From NCBI GenBank assembly GCA_004299305.1, contig SCPZ01000097.1:150457-214456 (forward strand): a stretch of DNA of 64,000 nucleotides, given 5' to 3'. The notes beneath the pieces are model-generated. The model was not told the origin of the DNA, searched no databases, and was given only the letters and a program-made list of their open reading frames with translations. The translations under genes and the position numbers were made by a program. This DNA comes from Methylobacter sp. GTDB taxonomy: Bacteria; Pseudomonadota; Gammaproteobacteria; Methylococcales; Methylomonadaceae. Shown here one piece after another: positions 37,630 through 46,570 of the stretch (the first letter of the stretch is position 1; the number at the start of each line of letters is the position of its first letter).

Positions 37630-38918
37630 CAAAAAATCAAACGATAAGATAATTGCCAAAGCGTCTCCCTTTGTCCTGTCGCCTCATCCAAAAGCAAGCG
37701 AGCTTTACGATCGCTATAAATAGTTGAAACTTCGAAGTTTAACTGGTGGTGTTCAACCAACGTAACATTATAATTTAAGGTCCAGGCATGACCTTGTTCA
37801 ATATTGGCCGCCCCCGCATATTCCGGTTCAATATTGACAGGCCGCACCGATAAGTCATGTTCAGTGGTGCCGAAACGGTCATGTCGAACACTGAGCCGAT
37901 GCGAACCTATTGCTTTGCTTAAAAGAATGGATTCCGCCCAAAATCCGCTATCAACCGGAAATAATCCCCTGGTCTGCCTACCCATCTGAGTTCGCCCAAA
38001 CATTCCCTGTCCGATTAAAGTCGTCTGCCAAGGCAAGTCCATTTTTGCCCCTAAGCTCCAAAAGCGCGTATGCCAGCCATATTGGCCATGATCAATGGCA
38101 TTTGTACGAGCGCGATTATCATAATAAAGCGCTCTAAACTTGACCAATTCCGGGCGTTCCAAGCTAATGCCCGCATAATAGCCCGGACGGCTATCAACTT
38201 CGATAAAGGGTTGAGTCTGCAATGCTTGTCGGGGGAATAATTGGAAAATATTAGCGCGAGTTGTTAAGGGCAAGCGATCATTCACCGTCGCTACATAATC
38301 ATGCATACTCCAACCGCGCCAGGCCAGCAAAGTTCCGGCGGTATCGTTATTGCCAAACCCCGCGCCAAACAGATTAACTTTATCGCCGCTTGCGAACTGA
38401 TAGCTGAGTTGCGCTTCTCCGCCAAAGGTTTTTAACTCCTCCCCCACCCAAGAATTAATCGCAGAATTAGTCAGTGTATACGGGCTGCTCCAGGCGGTCC
38501 CGCTATTTTCCAGGGAGATCGGCGGCATAAAAGCGCCCAATCGGGCATTCAATCGCCAAGCCGATGTGCTCACCGGGCGAAACAATAATACGGCTTCGCT
38601 TATATCGACAGGATTTTTCTGGCGGTTGCTGTATTTAGCCGTAACCATGCCGGTCCAGTTCCAGTTCAGTCGAGCTTGCATGACTAAGGCCGCTTTATCC
38701 ACTCGAAATAAATCATTGCCATTATTGGCACCGGCATAGCGAAACTTGCCAAGACCCTGATCTATCCAGCTTTGACGACTATCTGCATGAAGATAGCGAA
38801 AATCAGCGAGCCCATGAGCTTCGAAATCATAAGGAATTGTAGTGACTAGACCCGCCGCCTTTACCGAGCAAGGCACAACGATTCCTGCAATGATTACGAT
38901 AAAGCGAAGTGATGACAT
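37629..38918 (-). CDS. Predicted outer-membrane beta-barrel protein
   Basis: About 429 residues from the ATG at 38918; an ATG at 38960 in frame is also possible. A signal peptide (LRFIVIIAGIVVPCSVKA) is followed by alternating amphipathic strands rich in Trp, Tyr and Arg (for example ALVMQARLNWNWTGMVTAKYS), and the chain ends in ...LSYRLIF with the C-terminal Phe recognised by the Bam machinery. Length and strand density suggest a porin-like barrel of 14-18 strands. No plug or TonB box is seen. It leads an operon with the cupredoxin and the histidine kinase. No family name can be given. Confidence 0.75.
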   Translation of the reverse strand: MSSLRFIVIIAGIVVPCSVKAAGLVTTIPYDFEAHGLADFRYLHADSRQSWIDQGLGKFRYAGANNGNDLFRVDKAALVMQARLNWNWTGMVTAKYSNRQKNPVDISEAVLLFRPVSTSAWRLNARLGAFMPPISLENSGTAWSSPYTLTNSAINSWVGEELKTFGGEAQLSYQFASGDKVNLFGAGFGNNDTAGTLLAWRGWSMHDYVATVNDRLPLTTRANIFQLFPRQALQTQPFIEVDSRPGYYAGISLERPELVKFRALYYDNRARTNAIDHGQYGWHTRFWSLGAKMDLPWQTTLIGQGMFGRTQMGRQTRGLFPVDSGFWAESILLSKAIGSHRLSVRHDRFGTTEHDLSVRPVNIEPEYAGAANIEQGHAWTLNYNVTLVEHHQLNFEVSTIYSDRKARLLLDEATGQRETLWQLSYRLIF

Positions 38919-39047
38919 GGAGTTTAAATAATTTATAGCATGATGAAGAAAGTCTATCATATTAGGCGATTGTCAAGAATAAATCGCCACAGATTCACAG
39001 GATTGCCGATTATAAGTTAAGTTTAATTCGTGAGTCTGCGGCGACTG

Positions 39048-40856
39048 TTATTCAATTTCCGCCTGTTCCGGCAAGAAACCGCCCACCTGCATAGTCCACA
39101 AGCGATAATAAACGCCCTGCTGAGCCAGGAGCTGCTCATGTCCGCCATCTTCGACGATGCGCCCCTGATCGAACACTAAAATCCGATCCAAATGCGCAAT
39201 CGTAGATAAGCGGTGCGCAACAGCAATGACCGTCTTACAACCCATGGCGCGATCCAGGTTTTCCTGAATCGTCTTCTCGGTTACCGAATCCAAACTGGCC
39301 GTGGCTTCATCCAAAATCAAAATCGGCGCATCTTTCAACATCACCCGCGCAATCGCAATTCGCTGACGTTGACCGCCGGATAATTTCACTCCGCGCTCAC
39401 CGACCAAGGAATTATAACCGTCAGGCATTACCCGAATAAATTCATCGGCATGAGCCAAGCGGGCCGCCGCCTGAATAGCTGCGTCATCCGCAGTCAAGCG
39501 ACCATAGCCGATGTTTTCTTTTAGACTGCGATGAAACAAGCAGGGGTCTTGCGGTATCAAGCCAACCTGTTCGTGTAGCGAATCCAGCAAGACCTGCTGA
39601 ATATCCATGCCGTCAATCAGGATTTGCCCGCTTTGGGGTTGGTAACTACGCAGCATCAGCCCAACGAACGTCGATTTGCCTGAGCCGGAAAAACCGACCA
39701 GACCGACCCGCTGCCCCGGTTCAATAACTACATTTAAGCCGTCGAACACCGGTTGCTTAGCGTCATAAGCAAAACACACATTACGAAATTCAATCCGGCC
39801 TTGGCTAACGTTTAGCGGTAACGCATCCGGTGTATCGATAATTTCATGCGGCTGAACGATGCTCTCCACGCCGTTTGCAACATTACCTACATATTCGAAA
39901 AGCTCCAGAAAGCGCCGGGTCAGGTTACGCGCATCGTTGATAATCAGTAATGCCAACCCGATGCTCATAGTAAAATCGCCGACACCGATTAAACCGCTGT
40001 CCCATAAAGTCAGTGCATAATATACCGTGCCGACTTTAAGTGCGGCAGCGGCAATAAACTGAAACCAGCGTACCCGCTCCATATACCAAAAGGAGCGACG
40101 CGCAGCTTGGGCTTCCGTTTCCAAAAAACCGTCCAGGTATTCCCGTTCAAAATGCAGTCGTGCAAACAACTTGGCATTCATGATGTTGGTTACCGCATCG
40201 ACAATCTTGCCGTTCACCAGACTGCGCGTCGCCGCGTAGCTCTGCGAATAAGGTTGGCAGCGCGTTGCCAACCAATATGAGAAACCCACATAGACTAACA
40301 CCCAGCCTGCAACCATCAGCCCCAAGCCTTGATGTACATTAAATAACAGGGCGATAGAAACGGCGAAAGCTATAAAAATGGGCCAGAAATCGCACAGTAC
40401 CGCCCATATTGTGAAATTGACGCTCACCGCTGTTTCACTGATGCGATGCGCTAAAGCACCGGCAAAGTGACTACCGAAAAAACGCGGTGCATGATATTGC
40501 AAATAGGCATACAAAACTTTGGCCGTGCGTTTGCGCATACGAGGCCCAATAGTAATCAATACCGCACCGCTCGCCCTGCTAAACACGATTTCCGCCACAT
40601 TCAAGCCCGCCAAAAGCAATAACGGCCCGCTTAAACTTTCCAGCACGGATGTGCCCGACAAATGAGCTACGCCGTCCATAATGGCTTTAATCGCATAAGG
40701 CACTAGAATGCCTCCTGCTGCTTGCCCGGTTTCCAGAATCAACATCAAAATAAGCCAAGCCCGAAAACCGGCAACACAATACAAAATAAATTTAACAGTT
40801 CCGGTGGGCAAGGGCGGAGCGTCTGCGGCTCGTTGAAAGGGCTCTTTTTTGGACAT
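39048..40856 (-). CDS. ABC exporter, fused membrane and ATPase domains
   Basis: 602 residues: an MsbA-like six-helix membrane domain (about 25-330) and an ATPase domain with Walker A GFSGSGKSTFVG, Q loop GLIPQDPCLFHRS, signature LSGGQRQRIAIAR, Walker B PILILDEATASLDS and switch His AVAHRLS. It probably exports a lipid, drug or peptide as a homodimer. The divergence from MsbA and a TetR-type regulator 187 bases upstream in the same direction suggest a regulated exporter rather than lipid A flippase. Substrate unknown. Confidence 0.9.
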   Translation of the reverse strand: MSKKEPFQRAADAPPLPTGTVKFILYCVAGFRAWLILMLILETGQAAGGILVPYAIKAIMDGVAHLSGTSVLESLSGPLLLLAGLNVAEIVFSRASGAVLITIGPRMRKRTAKVLYAYLQYHAPRFFGSHFAGALAHRISETAVSVNFTIWAVLCDFWPIFIAFAVSIALLFNVHQGLGLMVAGWVLVYVGFSYWLATRCQPYSQSYAATRSLVNGKIVDAVTNIMNAKLFARLHFEREYLDGFLETEAQAARRSFWYMERVRWFQFIAAAALKVGTVYYALTLWDSGLIGVGDFTMSIGLALLIINDARNLTRRFLELFEYVGNVANGVESIVQPHEIIDTPDALPLNVSQGRIEFRNVCFAYDAKQPVFDGLNVVIEPGQRVGLVGFSGSGKSTFVGLMLRSYQPQSGQILIDGMDIQQVLLDSLHEQVGLIPQDPCLFHRSLKENIGYGRLTADDAAIQAAARLAHADEFIRVMPDGYNSLVGERGVKLSGGQRQRIAIARVMLKDAPILILDEATASLDSVTEKTIQENLDRAMGCKTVIAVAHRLSTIAHLDRILVFDQGRIVEDGGHEQLLAQQGVYYRLWTMQVGGFLPEQAEIE

Positions 40857-41043
40857 AGCTCAAGAAATAGCTGGTAAATAATCTGCATTATACTGTAAAG
40901 CATGGTAAGTCAGAGATTGTTGCCAATTCGGCTTTACAATTTAAGATCGGTGTTATTCTGCGGTGTATGATTTTTCCATATCCGGTTGATTGTATAAGTT
41001 ACCGGCTTTTTATCCCTAAGCTCAGCAAGCCATACCTTGTTGT

Positions 41044-41652
41044 TTATTGTTGCTGATTTTTAGGAAGTAACGAATCTATCCAGCCGACAATAAAGTTTTT
41101 CACCAATAATACAACGATGCTCTCCACATCGTTAATGCCTGTAGCATCCAGCCGGTCGGTTAGGGACAAGGCGCAAATTCCATGCACACCGCTCCATAGC
41201 GCTCGCGCCGCCTGTTTGCTTTGTTGTGCCGAACAGGTTGGTGCAATTTGTGTAAACCGTGTTTCTACCTGATTAAAAATCAGGTTGATTTTTTCTTGAT
41301 ACCATTCAGGGGACTCGATATCCTGTGCAAAAACCATACTCCAACGATTAAAATTTTGGTTGGCAAACTTCAAATAAGTCTTGGCCAACTCTGCGATATA
41401 TTGTTCATGGGCGCAATCAGGCACTTGTTGTAACTGCTTGTTAAGATCATCTACTGTATTTGCCTTGATATGCATGATCAAATCGGCCATGCTGGAAAAT
41501 ACCATATAAATACTGCCGACCGTATAACCCATTTCCATGGCAATTTTGCGCACGGTCAATGCCGAATAGCCTTCATTGATAATTATGGTTTCCGCTGCAT
41601 CTAGCACCATTGCTTTTATTTCTTCCAGACTATGTTCGTTTCGTCTTGCCAT
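41044..41652 (-). CDS. TetR-family transcriptional regulator
   Basis: 202 residues. The N-terminal helix-turn-helix is typical: AAETIIINEGYSALTVRKIAMEMGYTVGSIYMVFSSMADLI. The C-terminal half (AARALWSGVHGICALSLTDRL) matches the WHG-type TetR ligand domain. It probably represses itself and the ABC exporter gene next to it. A good ribosome site (AAAGGCACTCAAAT) precedes the ATG. Ligand unknown. Confidence 0.92.
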   Translation of the reverse strand: MARRNEHSLEEIKAMVLDAAETIIINEGYSALTVRKIAMEMGYTVGSIYMVFSSMADLIMHIKANTVDDLNKQLQQVPDCAHEQYIAELAKTYLKFANQNFNRWSMVFAQDIESPEWYQEKINLIFNQVETRFTQIAPTCSAQQSKQAARALWSGVHGICALSLTDRLDATGINDVESIVVLLVKNFIVGWIDSLLPKNQQQ

Positions 41653-42051
41653 ATTTGAGTGCCTTTAGATAAATATCGGGGGATTTGATGAGTGTTTATG
41701 GCAATCGCTATCCCTCCATTGGAAATGCGGCGTAAGAATGATATCGCTATCGAACCGATTGCAGGGAAATCGTTTAGTACGGAGGATTTGCCGGGTTTGA
41801 AACCGCCTGGGCTATTGGCGATACGTACAGTCAATGGCTTGTAATGCCGCTTTTGTTTGTCTTTAATGGAGAGCATGAAGAATTTACTCTGCGACATCGA
41901 AGCCATTTTACTGTTGGGAGTTTTATGTCGGCTAAAGATGGGGTGGGGGTATTTCCTGTTGCTGCGTTCAACATCTTCCGAGGGATTTGCCCTGAAAATC
42001 AGGGCTAGGTTAAGAGCATACCCATTGCCCCCCGGTTAAACGTCGTCTGCA
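41653..42051. other. Intergenic region, no gene supported
   Basis: The only features are a short perfect hairpin GCCCTGA-AAA-TCAGGGC (41989-42005) and a possible 48-codon plus-strand frame at 41699 without ribosome site or family resemblance. The long minus-strand frame 41616-41906 overlaps the TetR gene and looks like chance. Confidence 0.5.
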
Positions 42052-42510
42052 TTATTCCAAGGAAAGGATAAACTCCCACTGATCTTTGCTTACCGGCATT
42101 ATGGACAAGCGGTTGCCGCGTTTTACCAGGGCCAATTCCGCCAGCTCTTTTTGGGTTTTTAATTCTTTGAGGGGAATGGTGCGCGACAGGGCTCTGACGT
42201 ATTTAACGTCAACCATCATCCAGCGGGGGTGCTCAGGGTCGCTTTTGGGGTCGAAATGCGGGTCATTCGGATCGAAAGCAAGAAAATCGGGATAGCCTTC
42301 TTTAACGATTTCCATAATGCCGACAATGCCCGGTACATCGCAGTTGGAATGATAAAAGAAAACTTGGTCACCCAGTTTCATCTCGTCCCTCATTATGTTC
42401 CTGGCCTGATAATTACGCACACCATCCCAATGTTCGGTCTGGTTGGGTTTGTTGTATAGAGCATTAATTCCGAATGTATCGGGTTCGGATTTCATTAGCC
42501 AGTAGTTCAT
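42052..42510 (-). CDS. EVE-domain protein
   Basis: 152 residues from the ATG at 42510 (MNYWLMKSEPDTFGINAL), the usual N-terminus of this family. Conserved pieces: HWDGVRNYQARN, GDQVFFYHSNCDVPGIVGIMEIVKEGYPD, and PRWMMVDVKYVRAL. EVE domains have a PUA-like fold and are thought to bind modified bases in DNA or RNA. The ORF track extends the frame 87 residues upstream, but that part is 6S RNA and repeat sequence, not protein. The position after zapA and 6S RNA is where ygfA (5-formyltetrahydrofolate cyclo-ligase) lies in E. coli. Confidence 0.9.
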   Translation of the reverse strand: MNYWLMKSEPDTFGINALYNKPNQTEHWDGVRNYQARNIMRDEMKLGDQVFFYHSNCDVPGIVGIMEIVKEGYPDFLAFDPNDPHFDPKSDPEHPRWMMVDVKYVRALSRTIPLKELKTQKELAELALVKRGNRLSIMPVSKDQWEFILSLE

Positions 42511-42527
42511 GAGGATTTTCTTTAAAT

Positions 42528-42559
42528 GGTGACTTGCATGGATATGGGAGGTAAGGCAA
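42528..42559. repeat. Junction-repeat core between the EVE gene and 6S RNA
   Basis: Minus strand TTGCCTTACCTCCCATATCC followed by ATGCAAGTCACC. Same type as the rsmH (32366-32392), murF (27379-27400) and 48947-48975 copies. Untranslated here, 18 bases before the EVE start codon. Confidence 0.6.
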
Positions 42560-42580
42560 TTGTCGAGCCGCGTTAACCAA

Positions 42581-42770
42581 GGCGCATCTCCCGCCTGCGC
42601 CGTAATGTGCTTTCGTCCTTGAACCGGAGGTTCAAGTGGGGACATAACCGGTAAATTAGGCTTCCCGTATAAAACGGGCATGCACACCATTACTGGTATC
42701 TGCCCCCGGGGTAAAAACAGGTTCAGGAAACACCCAGCACACTCTCGAATGCTGCAGGAGATGCGAGACA
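42581..42770 (-). ncRNA. ssrS: 6S RNA (RNA polymerase sigma70 regulator)
   Basis: About 190 nt on the minus strand. The ends CGCATCTCC and GGAGATGCG form the closing stem; the 3' half has ACTTGAACC-tcc-GGTTCAAG and TTACGGCGCAGGCGGGAGATG, closely like E. coli 6S (CCTTGAACCAAGGGTTCAAGG, GCGGCGGCATCTC). Position directly after zapA is the classical gammaproteobacterial location. 6S RNA mimics an open promoter and holds sigma70 RNA polymerase in stationary phase. Boundaries are approximate. Confidence 0.92.
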
Positions 42771-42784
42771 ATAGTTTAGCGTGT

Positions 42785-43084
42785 TTACTGATTTTCTAAA
42801 ACGTTTTCTATTTTGTGAGTCATTTTTGCCAGGCATTCACTCAAGGTTTGGTTGAGCAGAGCGTTTTGATTTTTCATCAACTGCAACTCATGGGCCAGAT
42901 TAAGCGCCGCCATAACCGCAATTCTATCGGCGCCGGTCACTTTGCCGGAATCTCTCATGTGGCGCATTTGAGTATCGAGTTGTACTGCCGACTGGATCAG
43001 GTCGTTTTGTTCATCAGGTACACAGGCAATTTTGTATTCTTTGCCCATAATCATCAGGGACACAGGCTGAGGGGTGTTTTTCAT
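42785..43084 (-). CDS. zapA: Cell division protein ZapA
   Basis: 99 residues. VSLMIMGKEYKIACVPDEQNDLIQSAVQLDTQMRHMRDSG is the ZapA N-terminal domain, followed by the dimerising coiled coil (NLAHELQLMKNQNALLNQTL). ZapA bundles FtsZ filaments at midcell. Its start overlaps the upstream small coiled-coil gene by four bases (ATGA). Confidence 0.94.
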   Translation of the reverse strand: MKNTPQPVSLMIMGKEYKIACVPDEQNDLIQSAVQLDTQMRHMRDSGKVTGADRIAVMAALNLAHELQLMKNQNALLNQTLSECLAKMTHKIENVLENQ

Positions 43085-43302
43085 GAGCCGTTCTCCATTG
43101 CTTTTAGGCGAGTAATCATGGCTTCAACTCGAGTTCTGGCGAGAGTGGTTTTTTCCAACAGCTTGGCTTTTTCCCGAACTAATGAATCTTGCTTGGTTCT
43201 TAGCGAGCTGTTCTCGCTTTTTATATGGGTATATTGCTCGATGAGCTGATCCAGCTTGTTTTCAAGATCTTTTAACTCTAAAAATTGATTTGATTGTGTC
43301 AT
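43081..43302 (-). CDS. Small coiled-coil protein of the TIGR02449 type, upstream of zapA
   Basis: 73 residues, nearly all heptad coiled coil (LKDLENKLDQLIEQYTHIKSENSSLRTKQ...). Proteins of this kind precede zapA in many gammaproteobacteria and are annotated TIGR02449; a ZapB-like role in division is often assumed from shape and position but is not shown by the sequence. The stop/start overlap with zapA implies linked expression. Confidence 0.82.
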   Translation of the reverse strand: MTQSNQFLELKDLENKLDQLIEQYTHIKSENSSLRTKQDSLVREKAKLLEKTTLARTRVEAMITRLKAMENGS

Positions 43303-43452
43303 GGTGGTAACTAGGTTATTGCAAAGTTAATACACAAAATATTGCATATTTACCGGGCGGTTCAAGATTAACAAATATTAGCTAAGTTAATAATCAGTGG
43401 TAGCATAAGCGATATTTTTAGTCCGCGATAGTGAAATTATTATGTGGAATTT

Positions 43453-43986
43453 ATGACTTACTCGATAATTAATACGATAGTTGTACAAGGTGATGCCGAA
43501 CTTTCGGCGGCACATGCTCACGGCATGGCGACAGGCATGTTATGCGCTAATGAACAGGCTCAAAGCGCCGAGTGGCTAACCGAGCTGTTTTTACATGCAA
43601 CACCGGTAGCAGATAAAGATAGAGCGACATTGGCGTATTTGTTCGAAGAGACGCAAAACTTATTGGTGAGCGATGAATTTGAATTCGACTTGCTTTTGCC
43701 TGGTGACGAGGCTTTGCTGAGCGAGCAGGTTGAGGCATTGACTCATTGGTGCCAAGGCTTTCTATTGGGCGTGGGCTTTACTCACACCGCCTCCGAGCAG
43801 TCCAGGGAAGTGACCGAAATACTCAAAGATATTGTCGAATTCACCAAGTTGGACACAGAGGCCGAAGGCGAAGAAGACGAAAGTGATTTTATGGAAATTA
43901 CCGAATACATGCGATCGGCTGTTTTATTATTACGTAGTGAGTTAAACAACAGAGGTTCAAGAGAAAAGGCGAAAGGTTCAAGGTAA
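43453..43986 (+). CDS. ygfB: UPF0149 family protein YgfB, with repeat-derived C-terminal tail
   Basis: About 177 residues from the ATG at 43453; a GTG at 43444 is also in frame. AELSAAHAHGMATGMLC and WCQGFLLGVG with a C-terminal FMEITEYMRSAVLLL identify the UPF0149/YgfB family, conserved before pepP in gammaproteobacteria. In Pseudomonas the YgfB homologue is reported to affect ampDh3 and beta-lactam resistance; its role here is unknown. The last residues (NNRGSREKAKGSR) run into a palindromic repeat (43973-44022), so the tail is probably not ancestral. Confidence 0.88.
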   Translation: MTYSIINTIVVQGDAELSAAHAHGMATGMLCANEQAQSAEWLTELFLHATPVADKDRATLAYLFEETQNLLVSDEFEFDLLLPGDEALLSEQVEALTHWCQGFLLGVGFTHTASEQSREVTEILKDIVEFTKLDTEAEGEEDESDFMEITEYMRSAVLLLRSELNNRGSREKAKGSR

Positions 43987-44022
43987 AGCGCTCTTCACTT
44001 TCCGTCTTTTACCTTGAACCTT
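43973..44022. repeat. Perfect 15-bp inverted repeat spanning the ygfB stop
   Basis: AAGGTTCAAGGTAAA and TTTACCTTGAACCTT flank a 20-base loop. The left arm contains the last ygfB codons and its TAA. Repetitive GGTTCAAGG/CCTTGGACC words suggest a dispersed palindromic element. It could also form a hairpin between ygfB and pepP. Confidence 0.78.
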
Positions 44023-44044
44023 GGACCTTCCACCTGATTTTAAT

Positions 44045-45355
44045 ATGAAACAAAGTGAATTTAAAAAACGCCGCAAGCAATTAATGCAGCGCATCGGCGC
44101 CGGCAATATTGCGATTATAGGTAGCGCAGCAATCCGAACGCGTAACAGGGATGTGAATTATCCATTTCGACAGGATAGTGATTTTTATTATTTAACCGGT
44201 TTTAATGAGCCGGATTCCCTAGCCGTTTTTATCCCTGGCCGTAAACAAGGCGAATATATTTTATTTTGCCGCGAATTCGATGAAAAAAAGGCCCTATGGG
44301 AGGGTGCTCATGCCGGTCTTGAAGGCGCTACCAAACATTACAAGGCTGATGATTCTTTTCCAATCGATGATCTGGATGATATTTTGCCGGGCATGCTGGA
44401 AGACAAGGGCAAGGTTTATTATCCGATAGGCAGGGATTCCGATCTTGATCACAACCTACTGGTCTGGATAAATCATATCCGCAGCCAGTCCAGAAGCGGT
44501 GTTACTGCGCCGGGCGAGCTGGTTTCGTTGGAACATATCCTGCATGAAATGCGCCTGTTCAAAAGCGCTGAAGAGCTAAAACTGATGCGGCGCGCCGCAG
44601 AGGTATCTGCTAACGCCCATGTTAAAGCCATGCAAAAATGCAAACCCGGGCTTTATGAGTACCAGATGGAAGCGGAAATTATTTATAACTTTATCCAGGA
44701 CGGCTTACGTGCAGTTGCTTACCCTTCGATTGTCGCCGGCGGAAAAAATGCCTGCGTATTGCACTACACAGAAAATGCCGATAAATTAAAAAGTGGCGAT
44801 TTACTGCTGATTGATGCCGGTGCGGAATGCGACCATTACGCCGCAGATATTACTCGCACTTTTCCGGTTTCCGGGCGTTTTAGTGAGCCGCAAAAACAGC
44901 TTTATCAACTGGTTTTAGATGCCCAGACGGCAGCCATCGCACAAATCAAGCCGGGCTTACCGTGGCATTTGGCGCATGATGCGTCGGTTGAGACGCTCAC
45001 CAAAGGCTTAGTTTCACTGGGACTGCTCAAAGGCCGGGTGCCCAAGCTGATCAAGGATGAAAAATATAAACAGTTTTACATGCACAGGATTGGGCACTGG
45101 TTAGGCATGGATGTGCATGATGTCGGCGACTATAAAGTGGATAAGGAATGGCGCTTGCTGGAACCCGGTATGGTGCTGACCATAGAACCGGGCTTGTATA
45201 TCCCGGCGGATTGCCTAACTGTTGACGAGAAATGGCGTGGCATAGGCATACGTATTGAAGATGATGTTCTGGTAACTCCTGTGGGGCATGAGATTTTGAC
45301 CGGCGGCGTGCCAAAAACTATTGCAGAAATTGAAAGCTTAATGCAGGCGGTCTGA
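44045..45355 (+). CDS. pepP: Xaa-Pro aminopeptidase P
   Basis: 436 residues from the ATG at 44045 (MKQSEFKKRRKQLM); the TTG at 44021 lies within the preceding repeat. Pita-bread metallopeptidase with an aminopeptidase P N-terminal domain (YPFRQDSDFYYLTGFNEPD) and metal ligands in LLIDAGAECDHYAADITRTFP (two Asp), HRIGHWLGMDVHD (His), TIEPGLY (Glu) and IRIEDDVLV (Glu). It removes N-terminal residues preceding proline. The stop overlaps the ubiH start (TGATG). Confidence 0.95.
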   Translation: MKQSEFKKRRKQLMQRIGAGNIAIIGSAAIRTRNRDVNYPFRQDSDFYYLTGFNEPDSLAVFIPGRKQGEYILFCREFDEKKALWEGAHAGLEGATKHYKADDSFPIDDLDDILPGMLEDKGKVYYPIGRDSDLDHNLLVWINHIRSQSRSGVTAPGELVSLEHILHEMRLFKSAEELKLMRRAAEVSANAHVKAMQKCKPGLYEYQMEAEIIYNFIQDGLRAVAYPSIVAGGKNACVLHYTENADKLKSGDLLLIDAGAECDHYAADITRTFPVSGRFSEPQKQLYQLVLDAQTAAIAQIKPGLPWHLAHDASVETLTKGLVSLGLLKGRVPKLIKDEKYKQFYMHRIGHWLGMDVHDVGDYKVDKEWRLLEPGMVLTIEPGLYIPADCLTVDEKWRGIGIRIEDDVLVTPVGHEILTGGVPKTIAEIESLMQAV

Positions 45356-46566
45356 TGCAACATGATTATGACTTAGTGATTGTCGGCGGCGGCTTGGCAG
45401 GTAACTGCTTGGCGCTGGCGTTAAAGGACACGGGACTGAAAATTGCAATAATTGAAGCAAACACCCGCGAACAATTGCATGATTCTCCGGCCGGTGACCG
45501 GGCCTTGGCCTTGGCCGCAGGTACCGTGAAGATGCTTGAGGCGCTGAGTATCTGGCAAGGTATCAGTCAAGCCGCCACTGCGATCAAAAACATCCATATT
45601 TCCGACCAAGGTCATTTTGGTAAAGTAAGGCTTTCTGCGCAAAAAGAAAATGTGGCCGCTCTGGGCTATGTCATTATTGCTAGGGACATTGAAGCGCATG
45701 TCGCCAAGCTGGTAGCCAATACCGATATAGAACTGATTTGCCCGGCTAGGCTGGTTGGTTTGATGGCCGGTCATGATGCGATCAATATCGGCTTGAAACG
45801 CGGCGATGAACCGTTAAACGTATCCGCCAAATTGCTGGTCGGTGCGGACGGCGGCAACTCCTCGGTGCGCAAGTTGCTGGAAATAGCCCAGCGCAGCACC
45901 GAGTACGGACAGACTGCACTGGTTACTACGGTTAAAGCATCCTTGCCCCATAAAAACGTCGCATTCGAGCGGTTTACTTCTTCGGGGCCGCTAGCCTTGT
46001 TGCCTGTCGACAGCGATCATTGCGCCGTGGTTTGGACGCGCAGCAGCGAAGATGCCGAGACCTTGATGTCCGGCGGCGAAGCGGACTTTTTGGCCGAGCT
46101 ACAGCAGTGTTTTGGTTATAGGCTGGGCAAGCTTAGTTTGGCGGCTCCTCGAAGGGAGTTCCCGTTGTCATTGATACGAGCCGAAAAAATGATCGCCGAC
46201 CGGATCGTGATTATCGGCAATGCGGTCCATCAGCTGCATCCGGTTGCGGGACAGGGGTTTAACTTAGGTCTTCGCGACGTTGTGCAGCTGGCCGAAATGC
46301 TCATCAAGCAGCATGAGGCAGGCCTGGATATAGGCGCTGCCGATTTTTTAACGGCCTATGCCGAATCCAGGCAAAAAGATCATGACCGAACTATCGACTT
46401 TACCGATACGGTGGTGCGGATTTTTTCTAACGACTGGCTGGCCTTGGCGGCGGCCAGGAATATCGGTCTGGCGATACTGGATCATATCCCCGCCGCAAAA
46501 GCATTACTGACACGCCATGCGATGGGGTTGGCCGAGCGCTTGCCCCGCTTAGGCAGTAGGAGATAG
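45355..46566 (+). CDS. ubiH: 2-octaprenyl-6-methoxyphenol 4-hydroxylase
   Basis: 403 residues, flavin monooxygenase: dinucleotide loop DLVIVGGGLAGNCLALAL, the GADGGNSSVRKLL motif and FAD-ribityl motif GNAVHQLHPVAGQGFNLGLRD. These mark the UbiH/UbiF/UbiI family of ubiquinone ring hydroxylases. Order pepP-ubiH-ubiI as in E. coli supports UbiH, which hydroxylates the ring at C1. Soluble or membrane-associated. Confidence 0.92.
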   Translation: MQHDYDLVIVGGGLAGNCLALALKDTGLKIAIIEANTREQLHDSPAGDRALALAAGTVKMLEALSIWQGISQAATAIKNIHISDQGHFGKVRLSAQKENVAALGYVIIARDIEAHVAKLVANTDIELICPARLVGLMAGHDAINIGLKRGDEPLNVSAKLLVGADGGNSSVRKLLEIAQRSTEYGQTALVTTVKASLPHKNVAFERFTSSGPLALLPVDSDHCAVVWTRSSEDAETLMSGGEADFLAELQQCFGYRLGKLSLAAPRREFPLSLIRAEKMIADRIVIIGNAVHQLHPVAGQGFNLGLRDVVQLAEMLIKQHEAGLDIGAADFLTAYAESRQKDHDRTIDFTDTVVRIFSNDWLALAAARNIGLAILDHIPAAKALLTRHAMGLAERLPRLGSRR

Positions 46567-46570
46567 GACA

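Noticed and set aside
41616-41906. 96-residue minus-strand frame upstream of the TetR gene
   Set aside because: Overlaps the TetR start and its ribosome site; no family resemblance.
42511-42771. N-terminal extension of the EVE-domain frame
   Set aside because: The DNA is 6S RNA plus a repeat, and the family N-terminus starts at 42510.
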